Positions 32,128 to 39,516 are shown, numbered from the stretch's first letter. The stretch is 64,000 nucleotides of DNA from Fimenecus sp045532175 (GCA_045532175.1 JAZSFK010000054.1:1-64000); one strand, 5' to 3'. Numbers and translations are program-made. Notes: generated by a model from the letters alone, not told the origin.

Positions 32128-32730
32128 ATGAATAAGAATGAAAGCAAGTACTTTAATACTGCTAAAAAAATGGATGAGGCACTTCTTAAGCTTCTTGAAA
32201 AGAAGGATTTTGAGTACATTACCATTAAGGAAATTTGTTCAATGGCAGGTGTTAATCGTTCAACATTCTATCTTCATTACGAAAATACAAACGACTTATT
32301 AAGGGAAGCATCTGACTATATCATCGACAACTTTCTTAGCTATTTTTCAGTTAATAGAAGTAAGGTTACTATTGATTACCAAAACAGCAAGTTAGAGGAT
32401 TTGCTTTTTATTACTCCCGAATATTTAACACCCTATTTAACCTATGTTAAGGAAAATCAGAGGGTTTTCAAAACTTGCCTTAAACACCTGAATTCTTTGA
32501 ATTTCAATACAATGTATAACAATATGTTTCAGGCGATTTTCAACCCTTTATTAGGACGTTTTAATTTTCCCGAAAATGAAAGAGAATATATCCTGAAATT
32601 CTATCTTACAGGCATTACTGCTGTTGTTACAGAATGGATTAATAAGGAGTGTCAGGATTCTATTGAGGATATAAGCAAAATTATTATTAATTGTGTTGTG
32701 GGTAAGGCAAAAATCTATGGTGAAAATTAA
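32128..32730 (+). CDS. TetR-family transcriptional regulator
   Basis: 200 residues. The N-terminal HTH is clear: MDEALLKLLEKKDFEYITIK, EICSMAGVNRSTFYLHYEN, NDLLREASDYI. The C-terminal helical domain resembles the TetR_C_33 type common in Clostridia. RBS AAGGAGG. The next gene overlaps its end by 14 bases, so the membrane protein is probably its target or partner. Confidence 0.88.
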   Translation: MNKNESKYFNTAKKMDEALLKLLEKKDFEYITIKEICSMAGVNRSTFYLHYENTNDLLREASDYIIDNFLSYFSVNRSKVTIDYQNSKLEDLLFITPEYLTPYLTYVKENQRVFKTCLKHLNSLNFNTMYNNMFQAIFNPLLGRFNFPENEREYILKFYLTGITAVVTEWINKECQDSIEDISKIIINCVVGKAKIYGEN

Positions 32731-33307
32731 ATCTTTTCAAATTGCAATATTCAGTTTGCTTATAAATATTACATACAGTATTTATAATATAGCAATTGGC
32801 ACAATAACACACTCATGGTGGTTTGTTACCGTAGGGGTGTATTATTCCGTACTCAGTTTAATGCGATTCGTTGTTTTGTGTACAAGAAAAAAGAAGACTA
32901 AGGTTAGTCTGAAAATTTTTACCGGTATAATGTTGGTGTTTACGTCTTTGCCACTTGCGGGAATGGTAATTCTTTCATCAGTAAAGGACCGTGGTGTAGT
33001 TTACCATGAAATTGTGATGATTACCATAGCTCTTTACACCTTTATAAAAATCACGTTGGCAACAATCAACCTTGTTAAAACAAAAGGCAGAAAGGTATCT
33101 GTCACTTTAAATACACTTCGTCACATCTCCTTTGCAGATGCCGCTGTTTCAATCTTTTCATTACAACGTTCAATGCTTGTATCCTTTGGTGATATGCTGG
33201 AAAGCGATATAAGGATTTTTAATATTGTAGTAGGTTCCGTAGTGTGTGTCGTAGTTTTTTTGTTAGGGCTGGGATTGCTCGGAATAATCGGAAAACGCAG
33301 AATATAA
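32717..33307 (+). CDS. Multi-pass membrane protein coupled to the TetR gene
   Basis: 196 residues with about six membrane helices. Starts at ATG 32717 inside the tetR 3' end, in another frame. Features: ITHSWWFVTVGVYYSVLSLM, a basic loop CTRKKKTKVS, and a long last helix IFNIVVGSVVCVVVFLLGLG. Not recognised. The arrangement suggests a regulated membrane function such as stress response or efflux. Confidence 0.75.
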   Translation: MVKIKSFQIAIFSLLINITYSIYNIAIGTITHSWWFVTVGVYYSVLSLMRFVVLCTRKKKTKVSLKIFTGIMLVFTSLPLAGMVILSSVKDRGVVYHEIVMITIALYTFIKITLATINLVKTKGRKVSVTLNTLRHISFADAAVSIFSLQRSMLVSFGDMLESDIRIFNIVVGSVVCVVVFLLGLGLLGIIGKRRI

Positions 33308-33320
33308 TTTAAAATTTTGG

Positions 33321-33346
33321 CGGAGTCGGTTTCAACTCCGTTTTTT
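33321..33346 (+). terminator. Terminator after the TetR-membrane pair
   Basis: CGGAGT/ACTCCG stem with 8-base loop and six T; a weaker relative of the pckG terminator. Confidence 0.8.
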
Positions 33347-33368
33347 GTTTAATATGACAAATATGAAT

Positions 33369-33397
33369 TTGACAAAACTATTCTTGAATGATATACT
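33369..33397 (+). promoter_or_regulatory. Promoter of the pseudoknot-capable transcript
   Basis: TTGACA (33369-33374), 17-bp spacer, TATACT (33392-33397). Confidence 0.8.
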
Positions 33398-33403
33398 GAA
33401 AAT

Positions 33404-33560
33404 AAATTGTTAAGGTGAAAATGTTTTAAGAACATTGAATAAAATAAAAAACCGACCGCACAAAGAACGGTCGGTGCAGACAACTTCACAAACGCAAATT
33501 AATTTTATCGCTGTCTGCAAAACTATTATGTGAAGAAAATACGTTAAAATTCATTTAAAA
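33404..33560 (+). ncRNA. Candidate pseudoknotted non-coding RNA upstream of secG
   Basis: Transcribed from the promoter at 33369 and free of ORFs. Hairpin ACCGACCG/CGGTCGGT (33451-33458 with 33468-33475) is followed directly by two interleaved 7-bp perfect stems: GCAGACA (33476-33482) with TGTCTGC (33512-33518), and CTTCACA (33484-33490) with TGTGAAG (33529-33535). The order A-B-A'-B' is that of an H-type pseudoknot. Either a small RNA or a long secG leader element. No known class recognised. The 3' end is uncertain. Confidence 0.55.
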
Positions 33561-33585
33561 AATACCAATTTTTTTAAAAAAAGAC

Positions 33586-33614
33586 TTGCATTTTTAATAT
33601 GACTGTGTTAGAAT
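33586..33614 (+). promoter_or_regulatory. Promoter of secG
   Basis: TTGCAT (33586-33591), 17-bp spacer, TAGAAT (33609-33614), 42 bases before the start. Confidence 0.7.
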
Positions 33615-33656
33615 AACAAGGCTGTTAAAATTATATGATATGGAGGTGTGCACAGT

Positions 33657-33911
33657 ATGGCATGGTATCACGTTGTTTTTGGTGTAGCACTTATTGTTTT
33701 GGCAATTGTTATTGTTCTACTTATCCTTGTTCAGGAAGGTAATCAGCAAGGTCTTTCAGGTGCCATTTCTGGTGGCTCTTCAGACTCTTTCTTTGGCAAG
33801 AATAAGGGCAGAACAGACGAAGCAAAAAAAGCTTTCTTTACAAAAATTCTGGTTGGCTTGTTTGCAGTAGTTGTTTTGGCATCAGTTCTTGTAATGCTTT
33901 TTGTTAAATAA
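33657..33911 (+). CDS. secG: Preprotein translocase subunit SecG
   Basis: 84 residues, two membrane helices (about 5-25 and 58-80) flanking the conserved loop LILVQEGNQQGLSGAISGGS and DSFFGKNKGRT. Helps the SecYEG channel and SecA during export. ATG 33657 is preferred over the GTG at 33648 because GGAGGTG needs the extra spacing. In Firmicutes rnr and smpB usually follow; here a tRNA and prophage do. Confidence 0.95.
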   Translation: MAWYHVVFGVALIVLAIVIVLLILVQEGNQQGLSGAISGGSSDSFFGKNKGRTDEAKKAFFTKILVGLFAVVVLASVLVMLFVK

Positions 33912-33940
33912 AAAAATCCCGAATTACTTCGGGAATATAT

Positions 33941-34016
33941 GATCCACTAGCTCAGTTGGCAGAGCACTTGACTTTTAATCAAGGTGTCCGGAGTTCGAAT
34001 CTCCGGTGGATCACCA
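33941..34016 (+). tRNA. tRNA-Lys (TTT), prophage integration site
   Basis: 76 nt with CCA encoded. The acceptor GATCCAC pairs with GTGGATC; the D arm has GCTCAGTTGGCAGAGC; the anticodon stem CTTGA/TCAAG holds CTTTTAA with anticodon TTT; the T arm has GGAGTTCGAATCTCC. The integrase gene lies 155 bases downstream in inverted orientation, so the 3' end of this tRNA is the probable left attachment site. Confidence 0.97.
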
Positions 34017-34024
34017 GTTTAAAA

Positions 34025-34070
34025 AACCTCGTAGTTCCTTGATAAATAAGGATTCGCGAGGTTTTTTTCT
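34025..34070 (+). terminator. Terminator after tRNA-Lys
   Basis: AACCTCG/CGAGGTT outer stem with an inner TCCTTGA/TAAGGA-type hairpin and eight T. Confidence 0.85.
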
Positions 34071-34097
34071 TTTCTATTTTCTTATTTTCAAAATTAC

Positions 34098-34155
34098 AAA
34101 AAGTTGCAAAATATTGCATAAAATTGCATAAAAAGTTCGTAAATTTTTCGTAAAA
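34098..34155. repeat. Short direct repeats between tRNA-Lys and integrase (putative arm sites)
   Basis: Tandem ATTGCATAAA units at 34113-34132, preceded by GTTGCAAAAT, then two TTCGTAAA units (34136-34155). Direct repeats at this place commonly are integrase arm-binding sites of the attachment region. Confidence 0.5.
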
Positions 34156-34157
34156 TT

Positions 34158-34190
34158 AAAGGCAGAGGTTTTAACCACTCTGCCTTTTTT
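34158..34190 (-). terminator. Terminator overlapping the integrase stop
   Basis: GGCAGAG/CTCTGCC stem with T-tracts on both strands; the integrase stop codon lies in the loop. Confidence 0.75.
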
Positions 34191-35235
34191 CGTTTATATA
34201 TTCATTTAACGTTTTGGCTGCAGATTCTTTACGGTCCATTCGCACGTGAGTATAGATGTCTCGTGTTAGCTGTATGGTTGAGTGTCCCATTAAGCCCTGT
34301 GCAACTTTTTCATCAATACCTGCATCATATAGAATAGTTGCGTATGCATGACGTAGCTGATGAGGTGTAAAAGCAGTATTAGTTTCTTTTTGATATTTCT
34401 GCCATCGTTTTCTTAATGCTGATTTGGTTAATGGTTCTGCCCCACCAAAAATGAAGTAATCAGCAGGTTGGTCCTTTTCCATATCTTTAAGGCGATTTGC
34501 AAGACAATCAAGCATCATAACTTCTCTGATACCGGCATCACTCTTTGGATGAGGCGAAAGTATAGGCTTGTTTTGGTTCATACCACTATAGTTTATACTT
34601 TTACTAATTCTTATGGTTTTCTTTTTGAAATCTACATCCTTCCATTGAAGTGCAAGAGCTTCACCACGTCTGCACCCGGTAAAAAGAATTAAGTATGCGA
34701 ACATACCAAAGGTAACATCAGCGGATTGCATCACGGTTTCGATTTCTTCATCAGAGGGAAGTTCTCTTTTGGCCTTGGGTAGATTTCTTGGTACAGAAAC
34801 TGTTGTTACTGGGTTAATATCTAAATATTCGTTAAGGACCGCAAATTTAAAAATAAGATTTAATACTATTCGTTGCACTCGTACAGTTTGTGCAGAATAT
34901 TTTTGTTTTGCCATGCGGTCTAAAATTCGTTTGATATCTAAAGGAGTAATATCTTTTATTTCTTTTTTTCCAAAAGATTCTACAGCTCGTTTATATGCAG
35001 GCATGTAACAAATTTGAGTACCACCTTCTACATCTTCACAATGATTTTCAAACCATTCATCAGCAACACGTTCAAAATATATTTTTTGTTGTTCTTCAAG
35101 TTCTGTCTTATAAGCATTTACTTTTTCAACAAGTTCAAACTCATCTTGATAATAAAAGTGTTTTCTTATTTTTTCATTGTTAATTACAAAAGTAATTACT
35201 TTTTCATAATTGCCGTCTTTTCTCTTTTTAGGCAT
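34171..35235 (-). CDS. int: Tyrosine recombinase (phage integrase)
   Basis: 354 residues. An N-terminal arm-binding part (about 1-55), a SAM-like core-binding domain (FERVADEWFENHCEDVEGGT onward), then the catalytic domain with TGCRRGEAL (first Arg), HQLRHAYAT (His-x-x-Arg) and GHSTIQLTRDIYTH (nucleophile Tyr). Catalyses site-specific integration and excision at tRNA-Lys. I start at the ATG giving MPKKRKDG, which has AAAGGAGTGG; the longer in-frame start is eight codons upstream. Confidence 0.96.
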   Translation of the reverse strand: MPKKRKDGNYEKVITFVINNEKIRKHFYYQDEFELVEKVNAYKTELEEQQKIYFERVADEWFENHCEDVEGGTQICYMPAYKRAVESFGKKEIKDITPLDIKRILDRMAKQKYSAQTVRVQRIVLNLIFKFAVLNEYLDINPVTTVSVPRNLPKAKRELPSDEEIETVMQSADVTFGMFAYLILFTGCRRGEALALQWKDVDFKKKTIRISKSINYSGMNQNKPILSPHPKSDAGIREVMMLDCLANRLKDMEKDQPADYFIFGGAEPLTKSALRKRWQKYQKETNTAFTPHQLRHAYATILYDAGIDEKVAQGLMGHSTIQLTRDIYTHVRMDRKESAAKTLNEYINEKRQSG

Positions 35236-35272
35236 TATACCACTCCTTTTTGGGCACAAAAATGCCCGAGAC

Positions 35273-35392
35273 TTGATTTTTCAGTCCGGGTGTGATACAA
35301 TATAACCGCTTTGGAGAGCCGGTTATGAGTATCACACTCAGACCGTATATGAACCGTTCATCTGTTGGTAGCAGATGGGCGGTTTTTATTAT
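35273..35392 (+). ncRNA. Candidate small RNA divergent from the integrase
   Basis: TTGATT (35273-35278), 17-bp spacer, TACAAT (35296-35301), then a paired region (TAACCG with CGGTTA) and a clear terminator: AACCGTTCATCTG/CAGATGGGCGGTT (35352-35364 with 35372-35384) plus T-run. The predicted RNA is about 80 nt. The promoter itself lies in a GTGATAC/GTATCAC inverted repeat. Could control the lysogeny region; not recognised. Confidence 0.5.
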
Positions 35393-35577
35393 TATATGAA
35401 AATAAATAAAAACGCAAATGTGCCGACAAGACATCCAATAATGAATATTATACTAAATAGACCATCCGGAAAATCTTTCTTTGTGATTGCGGTGAAAGGA
35501 ATAGTTAACAATGGGAGAATTATTCCAAAAATACATAGTGAAAAGCAAAAACTTGAGAAAAGGGCTACAATTAAATT
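35392..35577 (-). other. In-frame continuation beyond the UGA of the YHYH gene
   Basis: After the UGA at 35580-35578 the same frame stays open for 61 codons to TAA at 35394-35392. It encodes two hydrophobic helices (FSSFCFSLCIFGIILPL and FSIIFIIGCLVGTFAFLFIF) joined by TIPFTAITKKDFPDG. That is membrane-protein-like coding sequence, not random. It suggests a nonsense mutation (for example TGG to TGA) or readthrough. Confidence 0.6.
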
Positions 35578-35958
35578 TCAAACCTTTTCCACAAAGTTTT
35601 TTACCGAATCACTGGAAGATGGCTTTTCTTCTTCGTAATCAGAATCATCTGTGTTATTATCTTCTTCATAAAAATGTGTTGTTTCTTCTTTATTATATTG
35701 GCTATTATCGTAGAAATAGTTTTGGTCTGTTTCGTTATCGTTTTCAATTATTCCGTGGTTAGTTTTATCATCAAAATCATACGGACAGTCTCCGTTTGGA
35801 TGCTGATGGGCAGAGTATCCGTGGTGATAGTGGTATTCTCCCGCTGAACTATCATAGTGACCGCCACTTGAATCAGTCTTGCCTGAATGAGCAAAGCACA
35901 GAACGGTGAAGGATAAGCCACAGATTATTGCAGTTATAATACATAGTACTTTTTTCAT
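35578..35958 (-). CDS. YHYH-motif secreted protein, C-terminus cut by UGA
   Basis: 126 residues. Signal peptide KKVLCIITAIICGLSFTVLC, then the His/Tyr-rich family core GGHYDSSAGEYHYHHGYSAH, QHPNGDCPYDF, probably metal-binding, then a long Asp/Glu/Ser-rich linker ending at UGA. The full-length form would end in two membrane helices (see 35392-35577). Placed between integrase and repressor, where lysogenic conversion genes are common. Role unknown. Confidence 0.75.
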   Translation of the reverse strand: MKKVLCIITAIICGLSFTVLCFAHSGKTDSSGGHYDSSAGEYHYHHGYSAHQHPNGDCPYDFDDKTNHGIIENDNETDQNYFYDNSQYNKEETTHFYEEDNNTDDSDYEEEKPSSSDSVKNFVEKV

Positions 35959-35966
35959 AACATTTT

Positions 35967-36293
35967 TTAATACTCGTCATCGTTTATATTCAACTTTTCT
36001 TCTAAATGATTTTTACGAGATTGAAGATAAGTAATAGATGTAAACAAATCGGTAACAGCAGCAAAAGCTAATATTGAAAGAATATATATTATAGTGCCAA
36101 AGAAAATTGACATAATTATAAGATATAAGAAGTTTTCAAGAGCATCCACACCGCCATTGATTGTATACATTACAATTCCACATAATATTGAAGAAAGTAC
36201 TATCATTATGATATTTCTTTTTCTTTTCTCTTTATCTAACTTTTTTTCAACAACAGTGAGCTCATATTCTAATCTGCTTCTTTCCTCATCCAT
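35967..36293 (-). CDS. Two-helix membrane protein with coiled-coil ends
   Basis: 108 residues. N-terminal coiled coil (EERSRLEYELTVVEKKLDKE), two membrane helices (about 26-45 and 55-82), C-terminal charged coil (YLQSRKNHLEEKLN). RBS GAGGTAG. In the lysogeny module downstream of the repressor, so probably expressed in the lysogen; superinfection exclusion is possible but unproven. Confidence 0.75.
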   Translation of the reverse strand: MDEERSRLEYELTVVEKKLDKEKRKRNIIMIVLSSILCGIVMYTINGGVDALENFLYLIIMSIFFGTIIYILSILAFAAVTDLFTSITYLQSRKNHLEEKLNINDDEY

Positions 36294-36311
36294 AATAACT
36301 ACCTCAAATGT

Positions 36312-36932
36312 TTAAAATTTTGCTCTTAATTCTACTACCTTTCCGAGAACACGGATAGGTAGTTTTTCTATTTGTTCATTTGTATAGGTCATTACATCAT
36401 AAGCCGGATTATTGGGAATAAGGTTAATACCACCATTAAATTTCTGTACCTTTTTGATTGTAGCTTCATCACCGTTTATAAGGACGATTGCTGTTTCACC
36501 ACTTTCAACGTCAGGCTGTTTGCGAACTATAACGACATCCCCTTCGGTAATTCGTGGTTCCATGCTGTTGCCTTTAATCTGAAGTCCAAAGAACTCACCC
36601 TGATGTGCCATTTCTTCACTAATTTCTTCGTAATCAATTATGTATTCAACTGCATCCATTGGAATACCGGCACGAACTAAACCGAGAACGGGAACTTTAA
36701 CGGCTGCCTTTTTATTGGAATCTTTTTGCTGAGAATCGTATCCAGCAATAGCACCAGGAGTGATTTTTAAGATTTGAGATAATAAAGCAATTTTATCTCT
36801 ACCCATATTTGCAATATTACCTGACTCCCATCGTGAAACAGTTGCTTCACTTACTCCAACATAGTTTGCGACCTGCTTCATAGTTAAATTTAATTCTTTT
36901 CTTTTGCTTCGAAGCAACTCATTTGTGTTCAC
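36312..36932 (-). CDS. CI-like phage repressor, HTH + S24 peptidase
   Basis: 206 residues. HTH_3 domain (NLTMKQVANYVGVSEATVSR), linker, then a LexA/CI-type peptidase. The self-cleavage site Ala-Gly is in LVRAGIP, the nucleophile Ser in GNSMEP (near 123) and the general-base Lys in EATIKKV. SOS-triggered cleavage would induce the prophage. I prefer GTG 36932, 8 bases from AGAGG, over GTG 36941, which abuts the RBS. Autoregulated: an operator overlaps its -35. Confidence 0.92.
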   Translation of the reverse strand: MNTNELLRSKRKELNLTMKQVANYVGVSEATVSRWESGNIANMGRDKIALLSQILKITPGAIAGYDSQQKDSNKKAAVKVPVLGLVRAGIPMDAVEYIIDYEEISEEMAHQGEFFGLQIKGNSMEPRITEGDVVIVRKQPDVESGETAIVLINGDEATIKKVQKFNGGINLIPNNPAYDVMTYTNEQIEKLPIRVLGKVVELRAKF

Positions 36933-36964
36933 TTTTTTCACCTCTAATTGGAATTTGTAGTTGT

Positions 36965-37081
36965 ATTATAATATTATTTTTGCGAAAATGCAAGTTTTTT
37001 TATAAAAAAAGCAAAAAAACTTGCGAAAAGGTATTGACAAGTGATTTTTGATTTGTTATCATTGACTTACGGAAACGCAAG
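36965..37081. promoter_or_regulatory. Lysis-lysogeny switch: divergent promoters and operators
   Basis: Repressor promoter on the minus strand: TTGCAT (36993-36988), 17 bp, TATAAT (36970-36965). Early promoter on the plus strand: TTGACA (37034-37039), 17 bp, TATCAT (37057-37062). Operators of consensus CTTGCG-GAAA-CGCAAG: TTTGCGAAAATGCAAG type at 36979-36994 over the repressor -35, a half-site at 37020-37025 beside the early -35, and CTTACGGAAACGCAAG at 37066-37081 just downstream of the early -10. Confidence 0.85.
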
Positions 37082-37096
37082 AAAGAGGTGAAAATA

Positions 37097-37315
37097 ATGG
37101 CAACAGGAAAATTTGTACCGGAATTATTGAAATCAGAAATGGTCAAAAATAAGATAAATGCAGAATCTATGTCTGATAAGTTAGGCATCAATTTAACCAC
37201 ATTTTACCGCAAACTCAATGGCGAAAGTGAATTCAATCGTCAAGAGATGGGTATTATGAAAAATGTGTTGAGTCTTTCTAACGATGATATGGATTCTATT
37301 TTTTTTGCTTCATGA
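37097..37315 (+). CDS. Cro-like early HTH regulator
   Basis: 72 residues: KNKINAESMSDKLGINLTTF, YRKLNGESEFNRQEMGIM. The fold matches short phage XRE/Cro-type regulators. ATG 37097 with AGAGGTG. First gene under the early promoter, facing the CI-like repressor. Confidence 0.85.
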   Translation: MATGKFVPELLKSEMVKNKINAESMSDKLGINLTTFYRKLNGESEFNRQEMGIMKNVLSLSNDDMDSIFFAS

Positions 37316-37331
37316 CTTGCGGAAACGCAAG
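37316..37331. promoter_or_regulatory. Perfect repressor operator downstream of cro
   Basis: CTTGCG-GAAA-CGCAAG, a perfect 16-bp palindrome overlapping the end of the cro-like gene region; the best match to the operator consensus in the window. Confidence 0.8.
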
Positions 37332-37574
37332 AAATGATATCACAGGGCTTTTCCGCCGTATAGGCTGAAAAAACATTTTTTCTGTATTTTAATTTTTGCA
37401 AAATTATAACAACTTATGTGAATCTGCCACCGACTCTCCAGAGTTGCTTATCTGCTTTATGACCTGAGCAATCATAAAGTGAAAATCTCCTTAAATTATA
37501 TATAACATTTTTACATAGCATCAGTCTGTGCGGTGGAAAAGCTCTGTGAAGAAAAAGAAAAGGAAGGTGAATTT
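37332..37574 (+). other. Non-coding early leader with hairpin
   Basis: No gene seen. It contains CTTTATGA/TCATAAAG (37455-37462 with 37472-37479) and CTCT/AGAG pairs, and ends at the RBS GGAAGGTG of the next gene. Could be an untranslated leader or antitermination site. Confidence 0.4.
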
Positions 37575-37763
37575 ATGCCAAGAGAAAAAGAATTGTATCG
37601 TGAATATGTTGAACGTCTTGATGAACGCTTTCCAAATAAGGAACATCTTTCTGTGAATGACTGTGTAGAGTTTCTTGGTTTGAACTTCAGAACAGTCAAA
37701 AAAAGATATGGTATCACGAAAGACGGTATATCAAAATTAAAATTTGCAAGACTTTTAAGTTGA
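37575..37763 (+). CDS. Small HTH protein, excisionase-like
   Basis: 62 residues with a winged-HTH style core: EHLSVNDCVEFLGLNFRTVK, KRYGITKDGISKLKFARLL. Such short proteins in the early region commonly are excisionases or replication regulators. ATG 37575 with GGAAGGTG; an upstream in-frame ATG at 37533 lacks one. Confidence 0.72.
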   Translation: MPREKELYREYVERLDERFPNKEHLSVNDCVEFLGLNFRTVKKRYGITKDGISKLKFARLLS

Positions 37764-37776
37764 AAGGAGTGACTAA

Positions 37777-37965
37777 ATGCGGAAATTTGTAAATTATCAA
37801 GAAATGAAGGCTTTTGTGTTTCCGACCTTCTGTGGGAAATACAGAGTTGAAATTGAAGACTCTACAGGTCAGACAATTGAAAATACTCTTGTTGACTCTG
37901 AAGACAAAATTGGTGGGATACTCAACAAGCACGGTGACGGTCTATGGATAGAACAAGCAACGTAA
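37777..37965 (+). CDS. Small hypothetical phage protein
   Basis: 62 residues, predicted mostly beta (AFVFPTFCGKYRVEIEDSTG). RBS AAAGGAG. Overlaps the next gene by 22 bases in another frame. Not recognised. Confidence 0.65.
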   Translation: MRKFVNYQEMKAFVFPTFCGKYRVEIEDSTGQTIENTLVDSEDKIGGILNKHGDGLWIEQAT

Positions 37966-38174
37966 TACCTCATTCAAAGAAATATGCCGGGTGTACAGCC
38001 AAAATTCAAACCTTAAAAAACGGAAGAGTTACATTAACTGTTCATAATAAAGAAATGAAAATGATATTGCATAGGGAATGTGATTCTAAAGAAGAGGCTA
38101 AACGGCTTTTGCAACTCAGCGGTCAGCAGTTCCAAAAGGTACAGGAAACAATAATCTATGTAGTAAGGGAGTGA
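37944..38174 (+). CDS. Small basic hypothetical phage protein
   Basis: 76 residues, basic: KKYAGCTAKIQTLKNGRVTL, ECDSKEEAKRLLQLSGQQF. The second half looks like a helix that could bind nucleic acid. It starts within the previous gene. Not recognised. Confidence 0.65.
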   Translation: MDRTSNVIPHSKKYAGCTAKIQTLKNGRVTLTVHNKEMKMILHRECDSKEEAKRLLQLSGQQFQKVQETIIYVVRE

Positions 38175-38178
38175 CAAA

Positions 38179-38574
38179 ATGACAACAAATTTTATTGTTC
38201 AAATACTTATAATCTTCGTTGTTGCCGGCCTTCTGATATACGGATTTACCAAGGAAGAAGATGTTATAGCATGGGAACAACGAACCATAATAAAGTTGTT
38301 TCGCTACATATACAACAGAATAGTTGCCTATGAGAATTGGCGAGATATGAAAAAGGCAGGTGTTAAACCTCATGATGTAATAAATGCTTTGTTTGAGCAA
38401 ACTTATCATTACTATGATGGCTACAAAACCATACATAATATTATAGGCAACGAGGACCACGAATTGGTTGTGGCAATGAGAAATAAATGGTATGCCTGTT
38501 ACAAGGTTATACTGGAAAGTGGTTTAGATGATATGTATATGGAGTTCGTTATAAACAAGCAAAAATCATATTGA
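38179..38574 (+). CDS. Membrane-anchored hypothetical phage protein
   Basis: 131 residues. One N-terminal membrane helix (IVQILIIFVVAGLLIYGF, about 6-23), then a soluble helical domain rich in Tyr and Trp (AYENWRDMKKAGVKPHDVI). RBS AGGGAG. Early region; function unknown. Confidence 0.7.
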   Translation: MTTNFIVQILIIFVVAGLLIYGFTKEEDVIAWEQRTIIKLFRYIYNRIVAYENWRDMKKAGVKPHDVINALFEQTYHYYDGYKTIHNIIGNEDHELVVAMRNKWYACYKVILESGLDDMYMEFVINKQKSY

Positions 38575-38613
38575 TAGTTTTACAACTCACATTTTAGGTA
38601 AAGGAGTGAAAAT

Positions 38614-38856
38614 ATGAAGACTGTAAACAAAGAAACATTTGAGCCAAAGCACGATTGCTGGGCCTGTGTGAACGGCGAATGTCAGATTCTTACAGTGACC
38701 CATTGTAAACGTTCTAAAAAGTGCGGACATTATCAGACTGCTGTTCAACGTGATGCAGGTGTCAAGAAAGCACAGGCAAGGCTTGAGAATTTAGGTATCA
38801 ATGTCAGCAAGTACAGTGTGTTGACACAAAAAAATAACCGTGTCAGCGGGAACTAA
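38614..38856 (+). CDS. Small cysteine-rich phage protein
   Basis: 80 residues. Cysteine pattern HDCWACVNGECQ, then C, KKCGHYQ suggests one zinc site. Occurs in early regions of clostridial phages in this style. RBS AAAGGAG. Followed by CCGTGT/ACACGG and AAAGGAAGT/ACTTCCTTT hairpins at 38840-38916 that may end the transcript. Confidence 0.72.
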   Translation: MKTVNKETFEPKHDCWACVNGECQILTVTHCKRSKKCGHYQTAVQRDAGVKKAQARLENLGINVSKYSVLTQKNNRVSGN

Positions 38857-38959
38857 CACGGCTATATAAAAGGAAGTCATAATAAACCTCACAAGTTAAT
38901 TATAACTTCCTTTTACCAATTTGTCAAATAAAAACGCATCAGCGGAAAGAAGGAAGATT

Positions 38960-39514
38960 ATGAAAATTAAAAAGATTATTGATTTAATTAAGAAGAGTGG
39001 AATCCTCGCTATTTATGATAGCAAGGACTGCCAATGGCTATCAGATGGATACGGAATATATCCTGCAAGTGATATTCCCGAAGTCAATTCAGTTACATTA
39101 TGTGCAATGTATGACTTAACCGCAAAGCAAGTAGATAAGTTGAGAATAATTGACCGCATAGCTTTGCCTACATCATATAATTTTGCGGACACGGTTGAAG
39201 AAGAAAAGATTGTTCCCGAATGTCCTATTGAGATTATCGTAGGCGATAAAAGACTTGTTGCCTATGCAACATCGCAAGGTATTGCATTTATTGATAAAAG
39301 ATATTTAGCACCATTCGCTGATATGGATGAAACTATGCTTCGTGTACATGAGAGATATACAACTGACGGTGATTTGTATTTTGCTGTTAAGAATGGATTT
39401 ATGTTGGTTGGTGTTATCGAGCCTGCAAAAGTCATTAACAGTGATTTTGTAAAAAGCATAAATTCAATGTCAACTGCTTGCACAATCGCCCTGCAGAATG
39501 TGAAAGAGGAATAA
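38960..39514 (+). CDS. Hypothetical phage protein
   Basis: 184 residues, alpha + beta, soluble: KKIIDLIKKSGILAIYDSKD, CQWLSDGYGIYP, ending with a helix. ATG 38960 has GAAGGAAG; an upstream TTG start is unlikely. Unknown; it lies just before the ParB-like gene. Confidence 0.72.
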   Translation: MKIKKIIDLIKKSGILAIYDSKDCQWLSDGYGIYPASDIPEVNSVTLCAMYDLTAKQVDKLRIIDRIALPTSYNFADTVEEEKIVPECPIEIIVGDKRLVAYATSQGIAFIDKRYLAPFADMDETMLRVHERYTTDGDLYFAVKNGFMLVGVIEPAKVINSDFVKSINSMSTACTIALQNVKEE

Positions 39515-39516
39515 GT

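Noticed and set aside
33451..33535. HDV-like ribozyme upstream of secG
   Set aside because: Stem order fits, but there is no P4 hairpin, no clear P3 and no recognisable catalytic cytosine context; kept only as a generic pseudoknot.
35578..35580. Selenocysteine or reassigned UGA
   Set aside because: No SECIS-like hairpin was recognised after the UGA, and UGA ends several genes in both host and prophage.
35375..35638. Plus-strand ORF of 87 codons
   Set aside because: Antisense to the hydrophobic continuation and end of the YHYH gene, and it begins within a terminator; the minus-strand frame is the more protein-like.
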